Positions 27,475 through 36,123 of a stretch of 64,000 bases of DNA are shown one piece after another. The stretch spans positions 726,091-790,090 of the forward strand of contig JAHJHR010000012.1 in the NCBI GenBank assembly GCA_018823745.1. The letters run 5' to 3'. This DNA is from Alphaproteobacteria bacterium. GTDB lineage: Bacteria > Pseudomonadota > Alphaproteobacteria > Oceanibaculales > Oceanibaculaceae. Below the pieces are notes generated by a model that made no database searches, was not told where the DNA came from, and saw only the letters and a list, made by a program, of their open reading frames with translations. Every line of letters begins with the position of its first letter. The first letter of the stretch is position 1. A program made the translations under genes and the position numbers.

Positions 27475-28421
27475 CGCGTGGTCCGGCTGTAGCGCCCGCC
27501 GGTGCGGAAGCGGTCCATATAGGTCGGCAGGATGACTTCCAGCGTGGTCTGCCCGATACCCAGATCGGCCAGGGTCAGGGCGCCATCGGCCACCACATTG
27601 TCGCGCTTCAGCAGCACGACCTGGTCGCGGGTCAGCATCGGCTTCGGCAGCATGCCGAGGATGGTGCCTTTGATCTCGGCCAGGCAGAAGGGGATCGGCA
27701 CCAGCAGCCGCTTGCGCCCCGTCTCCGCCATCATCAGTTCCAGCAATTCCCGGAAGCTGTAGGTTTTCGGCCCGCCCAGCTCATAGGTCTTGCCCTGGGC
27801 GTCGGCACTGGCCAGCGCCGCCAGGACGGCATCGGCGACATCGCCGACATAGACCGGCTGGAAGCGCGTATGCCCGCCGCCGATCAGCGGCAAGGCGGGG
27901 CTCAGCCCGGACATCGCTGCAAAGCGGTTGAAGAAGCCGTCCTCGGGGCCGAAGACAATGCTGGGGCGCAGGATGGTCGCCTCGGGGAAGGCGGCGCGCA
28001 CGGCCTCTTCGCCGGCCGCCTTGGAGCGGGCATAGGCCGATTCCGATGCGGCATCGGCGCCGATGGCCGAAAGATGCACGAACGCCTTGGCACCAGCTGC
28101 CTTCGCCGCCTCGGCAACGATGCGTGCGCCTTCGCCATGGATATCGTCGAAGCCACCGCCATGGCCGGACGGGTAGAGGATGCCGACCAGGTTGATGACG
28201 GCATCCGCCCCGGCCAAGGCCCGGGCCACGGCCTGCGGGTCGGTGACGGAGCAGGCGAAGGGCGTGACCTGCCCGACACTGCCCATGGTCTTCAGGAAGC
28301 GGGTCCGCTCGGGATGGCGGGCGGCGACATTCACGCGCGCACCGGTCTTGGCCAGGCGCTGCACGACATACCGTCCGACAAAGCCGGAGCCGCCGAAAAC
28401 CGTCACCACCGAGTGTTTCAT
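27471..28421 (-). CDS. complex I NDUFA9-subunit-like NAD(P)-binding protein
   Basis: The 316-residue protein is an atypical short-chain dehydrogenase: the Rossmann motif VTVFGGSGFVGRYVVQRLA starts at residue 5, followed by NLVGILYPSG and LRPSIVFGPEDGFFNRFA, the usual NDUFA9-family landmarks. Mitochondrial NDUFA9 is an accessory subunit of respiratory complex I, and alphaproteobacteria often carry this homologue; a role with complex I or quinone metabolism is inferred only. The start MKHSVVTVFGG is chosen for family fit over an ATG 36 bases upstream. Confidence 0.85.
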   Translation of the reverse strand: MKHSVVTVFGGSGFVGRYVVQRLAKTGARVNVAARHPERTRFLKTMGSVGQVTPFACSVTDPQAVARALAGADAVINLVGILYPSGHGGGFDDIHGEGARIVAEAAKAAGAKAFVHLSAIGADAASESAYARSKAAGEEAVRAAFPEATILRPSIVFGPEDGFFNRFAAMSGLSPALPLIGGGHTRFQPVYVGDVADAVLAALASADAQGKTYELGGPKTYSFRELLELMMAETGRKRLLVPIPFCLAEIKGTILGMLPKPMLTRDQVVLLKRDNVVADGALTLADLGIGQTTLEVILPTYMDRFRTGGRYSRTTR

Positions 28422-28595
28422 GTCCCGATCCCTTCCATCCGGCTGCGCGGATGCCACCTTTTGGCCCGCCGCCGGTCGTCGCCCCTGTTTGGGAGTGCGC
28501 CCCTCATACTACACGATTGGCGGTCAGGTAAATCGGTGCTGGTGCCTTTGCAAAGAGATATCCACCGGCATTCTGTCGAATACGAAAGAATCGTG

Positions 28596-28625
28596 TTGAC
28601 AGGAGGGCCGCACTTCACGATTTTA
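28596..28625 (+). promoter_or_regulatory. candidate promoter of tRNA-Leu(CAG)
   Basis: A consensus -35 TTGACA (28596-28601) lies 40 bases before the tRNA. At 17-18 bases downstream a weak -10 (GATTTT or ATTTTA, 28619-28625) is found, which would start transcription a few bases before the tRNA. Confidence 0.45.
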
Positions 28626-28641
28626 CGGCGCTCCAAGCCGT

Positions 28642-28728
28642 GCCCAGGTGGCGGAATTGGTAGACGCGCAGGTTTCAGGTACCTGTGGCCGTAAGGTCGT
28701 GGAAGTTCGAGTCTTCTCCTGGGCACCA
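28642..28728 (+). tRNA. tRNA-Leu(CAG)
   Basis: This 87-base gene has acceptor arms GCCCAGG and CCTGGGC with an encoded CCA end, a D-arm with GGCGGAATTGGTAGACGC, an anticodon stem CAGGT/ACCTG around the loop TTCAGGT (anticodon CAG, reading CUG), a long type II variable arm and the T-loop GTTCGAGTC. A hairpin with CTCCCG/CGGGAG arms (28731-28755) follows at once and may help 3' processing or termination. Confidence 0.95.
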
Positions 28729-28818
28729 TTCTCCCGAGCCGGTTACCGGCGGGAGCAGCTGGCAAACTGATTGGCCGGCGGTCGATGATCCGGCGCCTGC
28801 CGGAACCGACCGGAGGTC

Positions 28819-29433
28819 ATGTTGAATATCCATCTGCACAAGGGCGATCTGCCCGACGGTCTCGACCTTGGTGGCTGTGTTGCCATCGACAGCGAAACCA
28901 TGGGCCTGCGCCCCGGTCGCGACCGGCTCTGCCTGGTGCAGCTGTCGGCCGGTGATGGCGAATGCCATCTGGTCCAGTTTGCGCCGGAGCAGTATGACGC
29001 GCCGAATCTGAAGCGGCTGCTGGCCGATCCCGCTGTCACCAAGCTGTTCCATTATGCCCGGTTCGACATCGCGGTGTTCCGCCATTATCTCGGCGTCGAG
29101 ACGACCCCGCTCTATTGCACGAAGATCGCTTCCAAGCTGGTGCGCACCTATACCGACCGCCATGGGCTGAAGGATCTGTGCCGGGAATTGCTTGGCGTCG
29201 ATCTGTCGAAGCAGCAGCAATCCTCCGACTGGGGTGGTGCCGAGCTGACCCAGGACCAGCTGGCCTATGCCGCGTCCGACGTGCTGTATCTGCACCGACT
29301 GAAAGAAATCCTGGACGAGCGTCTGGCCCGCGAAGGCCGCAGCGAGATTGCCGCCGGCTGCTTCCGCTTCCTGCCGTTCCGCGCCGCGCTCGACCTGTCG
29401 GGTTGGTCGGAAGAAGATATCTTCGCCCATTAA
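28819..29433 (+). CDS. rnd: ribonuclease D, short form
   Basis: The 204-residue protein is a DEDDy 3'-5' exonuclease: VAIDSETMGLRP (DxE), HYARFDIAVF (D) and LAYAASDVLYL (YxxxD) are all visible. RNase D trims 3' ends of tRNA precursors and other stable RNAs. It lacks the C-terminal HRDC domains of the Escherichia coli enzyme, as is common in alphaproteobacteria. The ATG follows a clear GGAGGT ribosome-binding site and lies 90 bases after a tRNA gene. It precedes the lptC operon by 167 bases. Confidence 0.92.
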   Translation: MLNIHLHKGDLPDGLDLGGCVAIDSETMGLRPGRDRLCLVQLSAGDGECHLVQFAPEQYDAPNLKRLLADPAVTKLFHYARFDIAVFRHYLGVETTPLYCTKIASKLVRTYTDRHGLKDLCRELLGVDLSKQQQSSDWGGAELTQDQLAYAASDVLYLHRLKEILDERLAREGRSEIAAGCFRFLPFRAALDLSGWSEEDIFAH

Positions 29434-29600
29434 TCCGCCCCAATCCGCCCGCATCTTTACCGCGCGTGGGTGCGGCGGATTTGCCGCTGCCTCGGCGTTA
29501 CATTGACCCTGAGGGGGCGGCTACCCATAATCCAGGGGTCCGCGAATGCGCGGCCATTGGCGCAGACAGTGCCGGTGGTGGAAAATGACCGGGAAGAAAC

Positions 29601-30338
29601 GTGACGAATTCCAGCGATATGGTTGGCCCTGGCTATGGCGGGGGTGGCGATGGCAATCCCGGACGCAATCCGGGCGGCCTGTCGGCGCGTGCGCGCTGGC
29701 GGCTCTGGCGGCGGCGCACCGCGCGGCCGGCGGGCTATAGCCGTGTCGTCTTCTTCCTGAAGGTGCTGCTGCCGGCGGTTGCTGTTGCGCTGGTCAGCCT
29801 GGTCGTGGTCTGGCCGGATTTCCTGTCCGATGAATCGCGCTTCCGGCTGAATGCGGTGAAGGTCGATGTGCGCGACGCCGAAACGCTGAACATGCTCAAT
29901 CCGCGCTTCGTCGGCACGGATGAGCGCAACCGGCCCTTCATCGTGACCGCCGATTCCGCGTCGCAGGCCCGTGCTGACAGTGCCACCGTGACGCTGGCCG
30001 CCCCGAAGGCCGATCTGACGATGGATGATGGCACCTGGGTGGCGCTGACGGCGGTCGATGGCGTGTATGATCGCACCGGGCAGGCTGTCGATCTGGGCGG
30101 AGGGGTGAATATCTTTCACGATTCGGGCTATGAATTCCGCTCCGACACGGCGCGGATCGACATGAAGAACGGCACCGCCAGCGGCCAGGAGCCGGTCGAG
30201 GGGCAGGGGCCGCTGGGCGCCATCCAGTCGCAGGGCTTCACGATCCTGGACCGTGGCGCGCGGATCGTCTTCACCGGCAAGGCCAGGATGGTCACCTATC
30301 CCCAGGAAAAAACGCCCAAGGCGGGAGGCACACGGTGA
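29601..30338 (+). CDS. lptC: LPS export periplasmic/membrane protein LptC
   Basis: The 245-residue protein has an N-terminal cytoplasmic glycine/arginine-rich stretch, one transmembrane helix (about residues 50-72, VVFFLKVLLPAVAVALVSLV) and a periplasmic beta-jellyroll region, the layout of LptC. It anchors to LptBFG and passes LPS to LptA. The start is a GTG preceded by GGGAAG; an internal ATG at codon 7 is possible. It overlaps lptA by GTGA and heads the lptC-lptA-lptB-rpoN-hpf-ptsN run. Confidence 0.88.
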   Translation: MTNSSDMVGPGYGGGGDGNPGRNPGGLSARARWRLWRRRTARPAGYSRVVFFLKVLLPAVAVALVSLVVVWPDFLSDESRFRLNAVKVDVRDAETLNMLNPRFVGTDERNRPFIVTADSASQARADSATVTLAAPKADLTMDDGTWVALTAVDGVYDRTGQAVDLGGGVNIFHDSGYEFRSDTARIDMKNGTASGQEPVEGQGPLGAIQSQGFTILDRGARIVFTGKARMVTYPQEKTPKAGGTR

Positions 30339-31171
30339 GACAGAGCGCCAGCTGGTTCTTCCTGCTCGCTGCCCTGCTGGTGCTGCCGCTTGCCGGGACG
30401 GCGCGGGCCCAGGGCATGGCAACGCTGAGTGGCGGCGATGGCCCGGTCACCATTGAGGCTGATAACGGCATCGAATGGGTGCGGGACGAGCAGAAATACA
30501 TCGCCCGCGGCAATGCGAAGGCGATCCGTGACAATGTTACCATCAACGCCGATGTGCTGACGGCGACCTATCGCGACGCCAAGGATGGCAGCGGCACGGA
30601 AATCTGGCGGCTGGAGGCCAGCGGCAATGTCGTGATGTCGACCCCGACGGAAACCGCCTATGGCGACCGGGCGGTCTACAACATCGATCTGCAGCGCCTG
30701 CGGCTGACCGGCAAGGGGCTGCGGCTGGTTGCCGGCGACGATATCGTGACGGCGCGTGACAGCATCGATTACTACCAGGGCAAGCAGGTTGCCGTGGCCA
30801 ATGGCGATGCGCTGGCGGTGCGCCAGGACCGCAAGATCAGCGCCGATACGCTGACGGCGGCGTTCAAGCCGGACCGGACGGGCAAGCTGCAGCTTGCCGA
30901 GGTGCAGGCCGATGGTAATGTGGTGATAACGACGCCTAACGAAATCGCCCGCGGAGCGCAGGGTGTCTATAATGTGCCCAAGGAAATCGCGACGCTCACG
31001 GGGAATGTGCGGGTCACGCAAGGCAAGAATCAGCTGAACGGCCAGCGCGCCGAGGTCAATATGAAGACCGGCGTCAGCCGGCTTCTGGCCGGGAAGGCGG
31101 GCGATGGCCGGGTGCGGGGCCTGTTCGTGCCCGACGAGAGCAGCCGCGGGTCGACCGGCCGTTCGCAGTAG
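30335..31171 (+). CDS. lptA: LPS transport periplasmic bridge protein LptA
   Basis: The 278-residue protein has a signal peptide (about residues 1-25, ending ARAQG) and an OstA-like beta-jellyroll domain with repeats such as GPVTIEADNGIEW and LTGKGLRLVAGDD. It carries LPS across the periplasm between LptC and LptD. It is longer than the roughly 185-residue Escherichia coli protein, having extra OstA-like repeats to about residue 255. A GTG start overlaps the lptC stop, with GGGAGG ahead of it. Confidence 0.9.
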   Translation: MRQSASWFFLLAALLVLPLAGTARAQGMATLSGGDGPVTIEADNGIEWVRDEQKYIARGNAKAIRDNVTINADVLTATYRDAKDGSGTEIWRLEASGNVVMSTPTETAYGDRAVYNIDLQRLRLTGKGLRLVAGDDIVTARDSIDYYQGKQVAVANGDALAVRQDRKISADTLTAAFKPDRTGKLQLAEVQADGNVVITTPNEIARGAQGVYNVPKEIATLTGNVRVTQGKNQLNGQRAEVNMKTGVSRLLAGKAGDGRVRGLFVPDESSRGSTGRSQ

Positions 31172-31213
31172 CGGCGCCGTAAGAGAACGGGGACGGGGAA
31201 GGAGAAACGCAGG

Positions 31214-32020
31214 ATGGATCTGGTCTCACGGCCTGGACAGCATCCCACGGAAACCGGCGCCACGACGGCGTCTGGCGGCCCGCGTCTGGTGGCCGACAAT
31301 AAGGGGCTGGTCGCCGGCAATCTGGGCAAGCAGTACAAGAAGCGCCCGGTGCTGCGTGGGGTCAGTGTCTCCGTCCAGCGCGGCGAGGCGGTCGGCCTTC
31401 TGGGCCCGAACGGCGCCGGCAAGACCACCTGCTTCTACATCATCACCGGCCTGATCGCGCCGGATTACGGCACCATCACCCTGGATGGCGAGGACATCAC
31501 CGATCTGCCGATGTATCGCCGCTCGCGCCTGGGCATTGGCTATCTGCCGCAGGAAGCCTCGATCTTTCGCGGGTTGTCGGTCGAACAGAATATTCGGGCC
31601 GTGCTGGAGGTGGTGGAGGGCGACCCCGCCCGCCGCGAGGAATATCTGGACGAGCTGCTGGCCGAATTCTCGATCTCCCATCTGCGCCGTACCCCGGCCA
31701 TGGCCCTGTCGGGCGGTGAGCGGCGGCGCGTCGAGATCGCGCGGGCGCTGGCATCACGGCCCAGCTTCATTCTGCTGGATGAGCCGCTGGCCGGCATTGA
31801 TCCGATTGCGGTGGGCGATATCCGCGATCTGGTCCGGCACCTGAAGGACCGCGGTATCGGCGTGCTGATCACCGACCATAATGTGCGCGAGACGCTGGAG
31901 ATCGTCGATCGCGCCTATATTCTGCACGATGGCCATGTGCTTATGGAGGGCGCGCCCTCGGAGATCGTCGTCGACGAGGATGTTCGCCGGGTCTATCTCG
32001 GGGAACGGTTCAGTCTGTAG
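31214..32020 (+). CDS. lptB: LPS export ABC transporter ATPase LptB
   Basis: The 268-residue ATPase powers LPS extraction with LptF and LptG. Walker [19 protein letters not shown]-loop [15 protein letters not shown], signature [15 protein letters not shown], Walker [14 protein letters not shown] and the switch histidine in ITDHNVRET are all present and match LptB closely. The N-terminus has an extension of about 30 residues not found in short LptB proteins. It lies 42 bases after lptA and 33 before rpoN. Confidence 0.95.
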   Translation: MDLVSRPGQHPTETGATTASGGPRLVADNKGLVAGNLGKQYKKRPVLRGVSVSVQRGEAVGLLGPNGAGKTTCFYIITGLIAPDYGTITLDGEDITDLPMYRRSRLGIGYLPQEASIFRGLSVEQNIRAVLEVVEGDPARREEYLDELLAEFSISHLRRTPAMALSGGERRRVEIARALASRPSFILLDEPLAGIDPIAVGDIRDLVRHLKDRGIGVLITDHNVRETLEIVDRAYILHDGHVLMEGAPSEIVVDEDVRRVYLGERFSL

Positions 32021-32053
32021 CGGCGCGGCACGGGGCGGGGGGCAGAAACGACC

Positions 32054-33598
32054 ATGGCGTTGGCGCAGCGGTTAGACCTGAGGCAGTCGCAGGCGCTTGT
32101 CATGACGCCGCAGCTGCAGCAGGCCATCAAGCTGCTGCAACTCTCCAATCTGGAGCTGGCCGATTATGTCGAGCGTGAGCTGGAGCAGAACCCGCTGCTC
32201 GAACGCGACGAGGGCGATTCGCCGGAACGGCTGATCGAGGGGCTGGGCATTGATGGCGACCCCGATGGCGATGCCGCCCGGCCCGCCGTTGACCGGATGG
32301 ACACTGCCACCCTCTCCAACACCGACACCCTGCCATCCAGCGGCGAAAGCCCGCTGGATTCCAACAGCGATGACGGCAATCTGTGGAGCAGCAACGAGGC
32401 GCCCGCCGGCGGCGAGGATTACGATGGCGGTGAATCGCTGAGCTGGAAGACCAGTGGCGGCCGGGGCGATTTCGATGATGACGAGAGCGGCTTTGACCGC
32501 ACGCTGAGCAGCGAGAAGAGCCTGCGCGAGCATCTGACCGAGCAGATCGGCATCGATTTCACAGACCGGGCCGACCATCTGATCGCCACCTATATGGTCG
32601 GGTTGCTGGATGAGTGCGGCTGGTTTACTGCCGAATGCAGCAGCGTGGCCGAGACCCTGCTTTGCCCGGTCGAGCGGGTGGAATCGGTGCTGGCTCGGCT
32701 GCAGCGCCTCGATCCGCCGGGCATCTTCGCCCGCTCGCTGAAGGAATGCCTGGCGATCCAGCTGCGCGAGCTGGACCGGCTCGACCCCGCCATGCAGGCA
32801 ATGCTGGATAATCTGCATCTGCTGGGGATGCGCGACCTGGCCGGCCTGCGCAAGATCTGCGGCGTCGATAATGAGGATCTCGCCGATATGATGGCCGAGA
32901 TCAAATGCCTGAACCCGAAGCCGGGTGAAGCCTTCTCGCGCAATATCTCCCAGACCCTGGTGCCCGATATCGTGATGCGCCCCTCGGTCGAGGGCGGCTG
33001 GCATATCGAGCTGAACAGCGACAGCCTGCCGCGCGTCCTGGTGAACCGGCGCTATTATGCCGAGATCACCCGCGTGGCGCGGCGGCGCGAGGACAAGGAT
33101 TATCTGACGGAGCAGTTCCAGTCGGCCAACTGGCTGGTGAAATCCCTGCACCAGCGCGCCACCACCATCCTGAAGGTCGCGACTGAGCTGGTGCGCCAGC
33201 AGGACGCCTTCTTCCGATTCGGGGTAGAGCATCTGCGTCCGCTGGTGCTGCGCGACATCGCCGATGCCATCGGGATGCATGAAAGCACGGTCAGCCGGGT
33301 GACCACGAATAAGTACATATCCGGCCCGCGCGGCGTTTTCGAGTTGAAATATTTCTTCTCCGCTGCCATCTCGGCAATGGATGGGGCAGCGTCCCATTCG
33401 GCAGAGGCAGTACGCTTCCGTATCAAGACGCTGATCGATGGAGAGCCTGCCGGCGACGTGCTCTCGGACGACAAGATCGTCGATATCCTCCAGGGTGACG
33501 GTATCGACATTGCCCGGCGGACAGTTGCCAAGTATCGGGAATCAATGCGGATTCCGTCCTCCGTTCAGCGCCGTCGGGAGAAGGCTTTCCAGCTCTAG
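32054..33598 (+). CDS. rpoN: RNA polymerase sigma-54 factor RpoN
   Basis: The 514-residue sigma factor recognises -24/-12 promoters with the help of AAA+ activators. Region I (LRQSQALVMTPQLQQAIKLL) is followed by an acidic, low-complexity region II (about residues 60-150), the core-binding domain, the helix-turn-helix ESTVSRVTTNKY, and the RpoN box ARRTVAKYRE near the C-terminus. It is placed after lptB, the usual alphaproteobacterial arrangement, and before hpf and ptsN, which link it to nitrogen-PTS control. Confidence 0.97.
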   Translation: MALAQRLDLRQSQALVMTPQLQQAIKLLQLSNLELADYVERELEQNPLLERDEGDSPERLIEGLGIDGDPDGDAARPAVDRMDTATLSNTDTLPSSGESPLDSNSDDGNLWSSNEAPAGGEDYDGGESLSWKTSGGRGDFDDDESGFDRTLSSEKSLREHLTEQIGIDFTDRADHLIATYMVGLLDECGWFTAECSSVAETLLCPVERVESVLARLQRLDPPGIFARSLKECLAIQLRELDRLDPAMQAMLDNLHLLGMRDLAGLRKICGVDNEDLADMMAEIKCLNPKPGEAFSRNISQTLVPDIVMRPSVEGGWHIELNSDSLPRVLVNRRYYAEITRVARRREDKDYLTEQFQSANWLVKSLHQRATTILKVATELVRQQDAFFRFGVEHLRPLVLRDIADAIGMHESTVSRVTTNKYISGPRGVFELKYFFSAAISAMDGAASHSAEAVRFRIKTLIDGEPAGDVLSDDKIVDILQGDGIDIARRTVAKYRESMRIPSSVQRRREKAFQL

Positions 33599-33755
33599 GC
33601 TGGATTCCTGTTGGCCGGTTTTGTCAAGGCCTTGCCAGCGGGCGTCGGCTGCGCTTGACTCGCTGATGGAAGCGCACCTATGGTCCGCGCCTCTTACGGA
33701 AATCGCCCGGTGGCAATCGCCACCCGGCCTCTGTTTAACAGCAAACGGGGCGCTC

Positions 33756-34334
33756 ATGCAGCTCACCGTCAAAGGCAAGCAGATCGATGTCGGCGACGCC
33801 CTCCGGGGTCATATCGACACCACTCTGAACGCCGAAGTCGATAAGTATTTCGGCAAAGCCCTCGAAGCATCCGTCGTGGTTTCCCGGGAAGGATCGATGT
33901 TCCGATCCGACATCTCGGTGCATGTCGGCCGGGGGATCGATGTCCAGGCCAGTGGCGAGGCGGGTGATGCCTACATCGCCTTCGACAATGCCTGTGACCG
34001 GGTGGCCAAGCAGCTTCGGCGCTACAAGCGGCGGCTGAAGGATCACCACAAGGAGTCCACCAAGGGCGATTTCGTGCCGGCGCAATATTACATCATGGCG
34101 CCCGAGCCCGAGGAAGAAGTCGCCGAATCGGCCGATGGAGATGCCGTCATCATCGCCGAGATGACACGTGAAATTCCCACGCTGACGCCGCGCGACGCCG
34201 CGATGCGGATGGATCTGGGCGGCATGCCGGTCCTGATGTTCCGCAGCTCCGCGAATGGACGCATCAACGTGGTCTATCGCCGTAACGACGGCAATATAGG
34301 GTGGATTGATCCCCAGGAAGCGAAAGCGGTCTGA
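33756..34334 (+). CDS. hpf: ribosome hibernation-promoting factor, long form
   Basis: The 192-residue protein has an N-terminal S30AE domain (MQLTVKGKQIDVGDALRGHI, about residues 1-100) and a C-terminal dimerisation domain (about 135-190, PVLMFRSSANGRINVVYRR-like). Long HPF pairs 70S ribosomes into inactive 100S dimers in stationary phase. The ATG at 33756 is chosen for the family N-terminus; the frame is open further upstream into rpoN without similarity. It is 35 bases upstream of ptsN and 157 downstream of rpoN. Confidence 0.93.
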   Translation: MQLTVKGKQIDVGDALRGHIDTTLNAEVDKYFGKALEASVVVSREGSMFRSDISVHVGRGIDVQASGEAGDAYIAFDNACDRVAKQLRRYKRRLKDHHKESTKGDFVPAQYYIMAPEPEEEVAESADGDAVIIAEMTREIPTLTPRDAAMRMDLGGMPVLMFRSSANGRINVVYRRNDGNIGWIDPQEAKAV

Positions 34335-34369
34335 AACCGCTTCATTCAACCGGACGGGGCGAGAAAAGC

Positions 34370-34834
34370 ATGGAGATAACGGATTTGATCACGCCGGACG
34401 CGGTGATCGCTAACATGCGCGTAACCAGCAAGAAGCAGGCCTTGCAGGAACTGGCGCGCAAGGCGGCGGAGTTGACCGGGCTTGAGGAGCGCCAGATTTT
34501 CGACGTGCTTGTCGAGCGCGAGCGGCTGGGGACGACAGGTGTGGGCAATGGCATTGCCATTCCGCATGGCAAGCTGCCGGAGCTGGACCGGCTTTACGGT
34601 GTCTTCGCGAAGCTGGAAAAGCCGGTGGATTTCGATTCCATCGACGAGCAGCCGGTCGATCTGATGTTCCTGCTGCTGGCCCCGGAATCGGCGGGTGCGG
34701 ATCATCTGAAGGCGCTGGCGCGGGTTTCCAGGCTGCTGCGCGACCGCAATATCTGCGGCAAGCTGCGCGGCTGCGACAGCGTCGATGCGATCTATGCCCT
34801 GCTGACGGAAACCCAGGCAAGCCACGCCGCCTGA
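34370..34834 (+). CDS. ptsN: nitrogen-regulatory PTS IIA protein PtsN
   Basis: The 154-residue protein is a EIIA-Ntr domain with the phospho-accepting His66 in GIAIPHGKL. It receives phosphate from HPr in the nitrogen PTS and regulates potassium transport, sigma-54 and carbon/nitrogen functions. HPr, a PTS IIA of the mannose type and HprK are encoded at 52.7-54.8 kb in this window, but no Enzyme I gene is present here. Confidence 0.95.
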   Translation: MEITDLITPDAVIANMRVTSKKQALQELARKAAELTGLEERQIFDVLVERERLGTTGVGNGIAIPHGKLPELDRLYGVFAKLEKPVDFDSIDEQPVDLMFLLLAPESAGADHLKALARVSRLLRDRNICGKLRGCDSVDAIYALLTETQASHAA

Positions 34835-34844
34835 TTGCGGCGTT

Positions 34845-34876
34845 GCCTGGAAGTCGCCGGGCCTGGAAGTCGCCGG
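34845..34876. repeat. tandem 16-base duplication between ptsN and DUF1150
   Basis: GCCTGGAAGTCGCCGG occurs twice, head to tail and identical (34845-34860 and 34861-34876), in the 58-base gap between two convergent stop codons. It looks like a recent slippage or duplication event. Confidence 0.8.
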
Positions 34877-34892
34877 TATCTGCCGCCTGCGC

Positions 34893-35111
34893 TTAGTGCA
34901 GCGGCACCGGTTCCATGTCGTTCTGGCGGATCGTCGCCACGGCCACGCTGATATCGTCGACCACCAGCATCTGCGTGCCGTCAGCGGCATGGATGGCGAA
35001 CTGCCCCTGCCCCTGAATCTGCACGGGCCGCACATAGGCCACATCGTTCATCCCCAGCAGCGCCAGATCGTTGCGCGACAGGTGACGGATTTTTTCCAAC
35101 TGGTTCATCAC
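34893..35111 (-). CDS. DUF1150-family small protein
   Basis: The 72-residue protein matches the alphaproteobacterial DUF1150 family, with LGMNDVAYVRPV and a small beta-rich fold. Its function is unknown. It follows hsp20 on the same strand, a recurring arrangement in this class, so it probably belongs to the heat-shock operon. The 118-base gap from hsp20 holds two hairpins. Confidence 0.85.
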   Translation of the reverse strand: MMNQLEKIRHLSRNDLALLGMNDVAYVRPVQIQGQGQFAIHAADGTQMLVVDDISVAVATIRQNDMEPVPLH

Positions 35112-35173
35112 TTACCTTCCCACCCGGTCGCCGGCCCCGTCAAGGCACCGGCTCGAGTATCTCAAGTGCTCAC

Positions 35174-35220
35174 CGACAGCAACAGGATGCGCTGTCAGTC
35201 CCTACGCATTGGTTAATGCG
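35174..35220 (-). repeat. two hairpins between hsp20 and DUF1150
   Basis: One hairpin (35203-35220) has perfect arms ACGCATT and AATGCGT around GGTT, 9 bases beyond the hsp20 stop. A second has arms GACAGC (35174-35179) and GCTGTC (35190-35195). Neither is followed by a T-run, so they may stabilise or partly attenuate the transcript rather than end it. Confidence 0.5.
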
Positions 35221-35229
35221 TGAATTGAT

Positions 35230-35679
35230 TTATCGATTTTCCGTTCGCAGCGCCGCTGGCTTGGTGCCGGGCGCGGTGGTGATCTCGATGCGACGGGTCT
35301 TCACCTGCGGCTCGGGCCGGTTCAGCGTGACATGCAACAGCCCGCTATCCAGCTCGGCGCCGGTCACCGTCATGCCTTCCGCCAGAACGAAATTACGCTG
35401 GAACTGGCGGGCGGCAATGCCACGATGTACGAAAACGCGCTCTGTATCGTCAGCCTGTCGGCCGCGGATCAGCAGCTGGCTGTCTTCCACCAGTATTTCA
35501 AGATCATCGGGGCGGAAGCCGGCCACGGCCAGGCTGATGCGCCAGTCATTGGCGCCGATCTGCTCGATATTATAGGGCGGATAGCCGTCCGGGGAGGCTT
35601 TGTTGATGCGATCGATGGCCCGTTCGAAATGATCGAAGCCAAGAACGAAGGGGCTGTTGAAGACGGACATGCGTGTCAT
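35230..35679 (-). CDS. Hsp20/IbpA-type small heat-shock protein
   Basis: The 149-residue protein has an alpha-crystallin domain (about residues 35-130) with ISLAVAGFRPDDLEI and the conserved L-H-V-T-L segment before a short C-terminal tail. It is an ATP-independent holdase in the cytoplasm. The ATG has a very strong ribosome-binding site, GGAGGAGGAAGG; Met4 is an alternative start. The strong site lies inside a predicted stem, suggesting heat-induced translation. Confidence 0.92.
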   Translation of the reverse strand: MTRMSVFNSPFVLGFDHFERAIDRINKASPDGYPPYNIEQIGANDWRISLAVAGFRPDDLEILVEDSQLLIRGRQADDTERVFVHRGIAARQFQRNFVLAEGMTVTGAELDSGLLHVTLNRPEPQVKTRRIEITTAPGTKPAALRTENR

Positions 35680-35680
35680 A

Positions 35681-35747
35681 TGACCTTCCTCCTCCGATGA
35701 GCGAGACGGTCAGGGTGGGATTTGCAGGACCCGTTGGCACGGCGTCC
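35681..35747 (-). promoter_or_regulatory. possible ROSE-like RNA thermometer in the hsp20 leader
   Basis: Read on the minus strand, the leader can form a first hairpin (35727-35747; GGAC-g-CCGT paired with ACGG-GTCC, one bulged G) and a second (35681-35712) in which TGACC pairs with GGTCA and the purine-rich ribosome-binding site pairs imperfectly with GTCTC. Multi-hairpin leaders with weakly paired ribosome-binding sites are the hallmark of ROSE elements, which control hsp20 genes in alphaproteobacteria. Confidence 0.45.
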
Positions 35748-35789
35748 GAAACCAGCGACCCAAGGGGCATCGCCGCTATTAATGTAGGA

Positions 35790-35824
35790 AGAAGAAAAGC
35801 CCGATCAAGATAATCTGATCGGGC
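35790..35824 (-). terminator. intrinsic terminator of the 75-residue gene
   Basis: Perfect 9-base arms GCCCGATCA and TGATCGGGC with an 8-base loop (35799-35824) are followed on the minus strand by TTTTCTTCTT. It separates the upstream small gene from the hsp20 transcription unit. Confidence 0.85.
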
Positions 35825-35895
35825 GAATGACGTCGCACACCGGCATGTCTTCCCGGGCGGCGCCAGGGCAGGGACAGGATGTGTCTCTGGGGGGA

Positions 35896-36123
35896 TCAGA
35901 CGGCGACGGCGCCCGGGCGAATCCTAAAACGCTGCTTATCGGCCAGAACGGAGACCGCCAGGGTTATCGGGTCCCGCGTGTGATCGACGGAGAGCAGGCG
36001 CGCATGGGCGATGCCTTCCATTTCAATCACGCTTTCAACTTTCCAGCGGACTTCACCCCAGCGGCAGATCGTGTCGATCTGCATGCCGGGTTCTACATGA
36101 ATATTGCGACCCCATCCGAACAT
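35896..36123 (-). CDS. hypothetical protein, 75 residues
   Basis: I do not recognise this protein. It is short, with alternating hydrophobic residues suggesting a small beta-barrel (MFGWGRNIHVEPGMQIDTI, VRWKVESVIEMEGIAHARL) and no signal peptide or membrane segment. It looks real because its ATG has a good GGAGG ribosome-binding site 6 bases upstream and an intrinsic terminator follows. Its upstream region (36124-36306) is unusually AT-rich. Confidence 0.65.
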   Translation of the reverse strand: MFGWGRNIHVEPGMQIDTICRWGEVRWKVESVIEMEGIAHARLLSVDHTRDPITLAVSVLADKQRFRIRPGAVAV

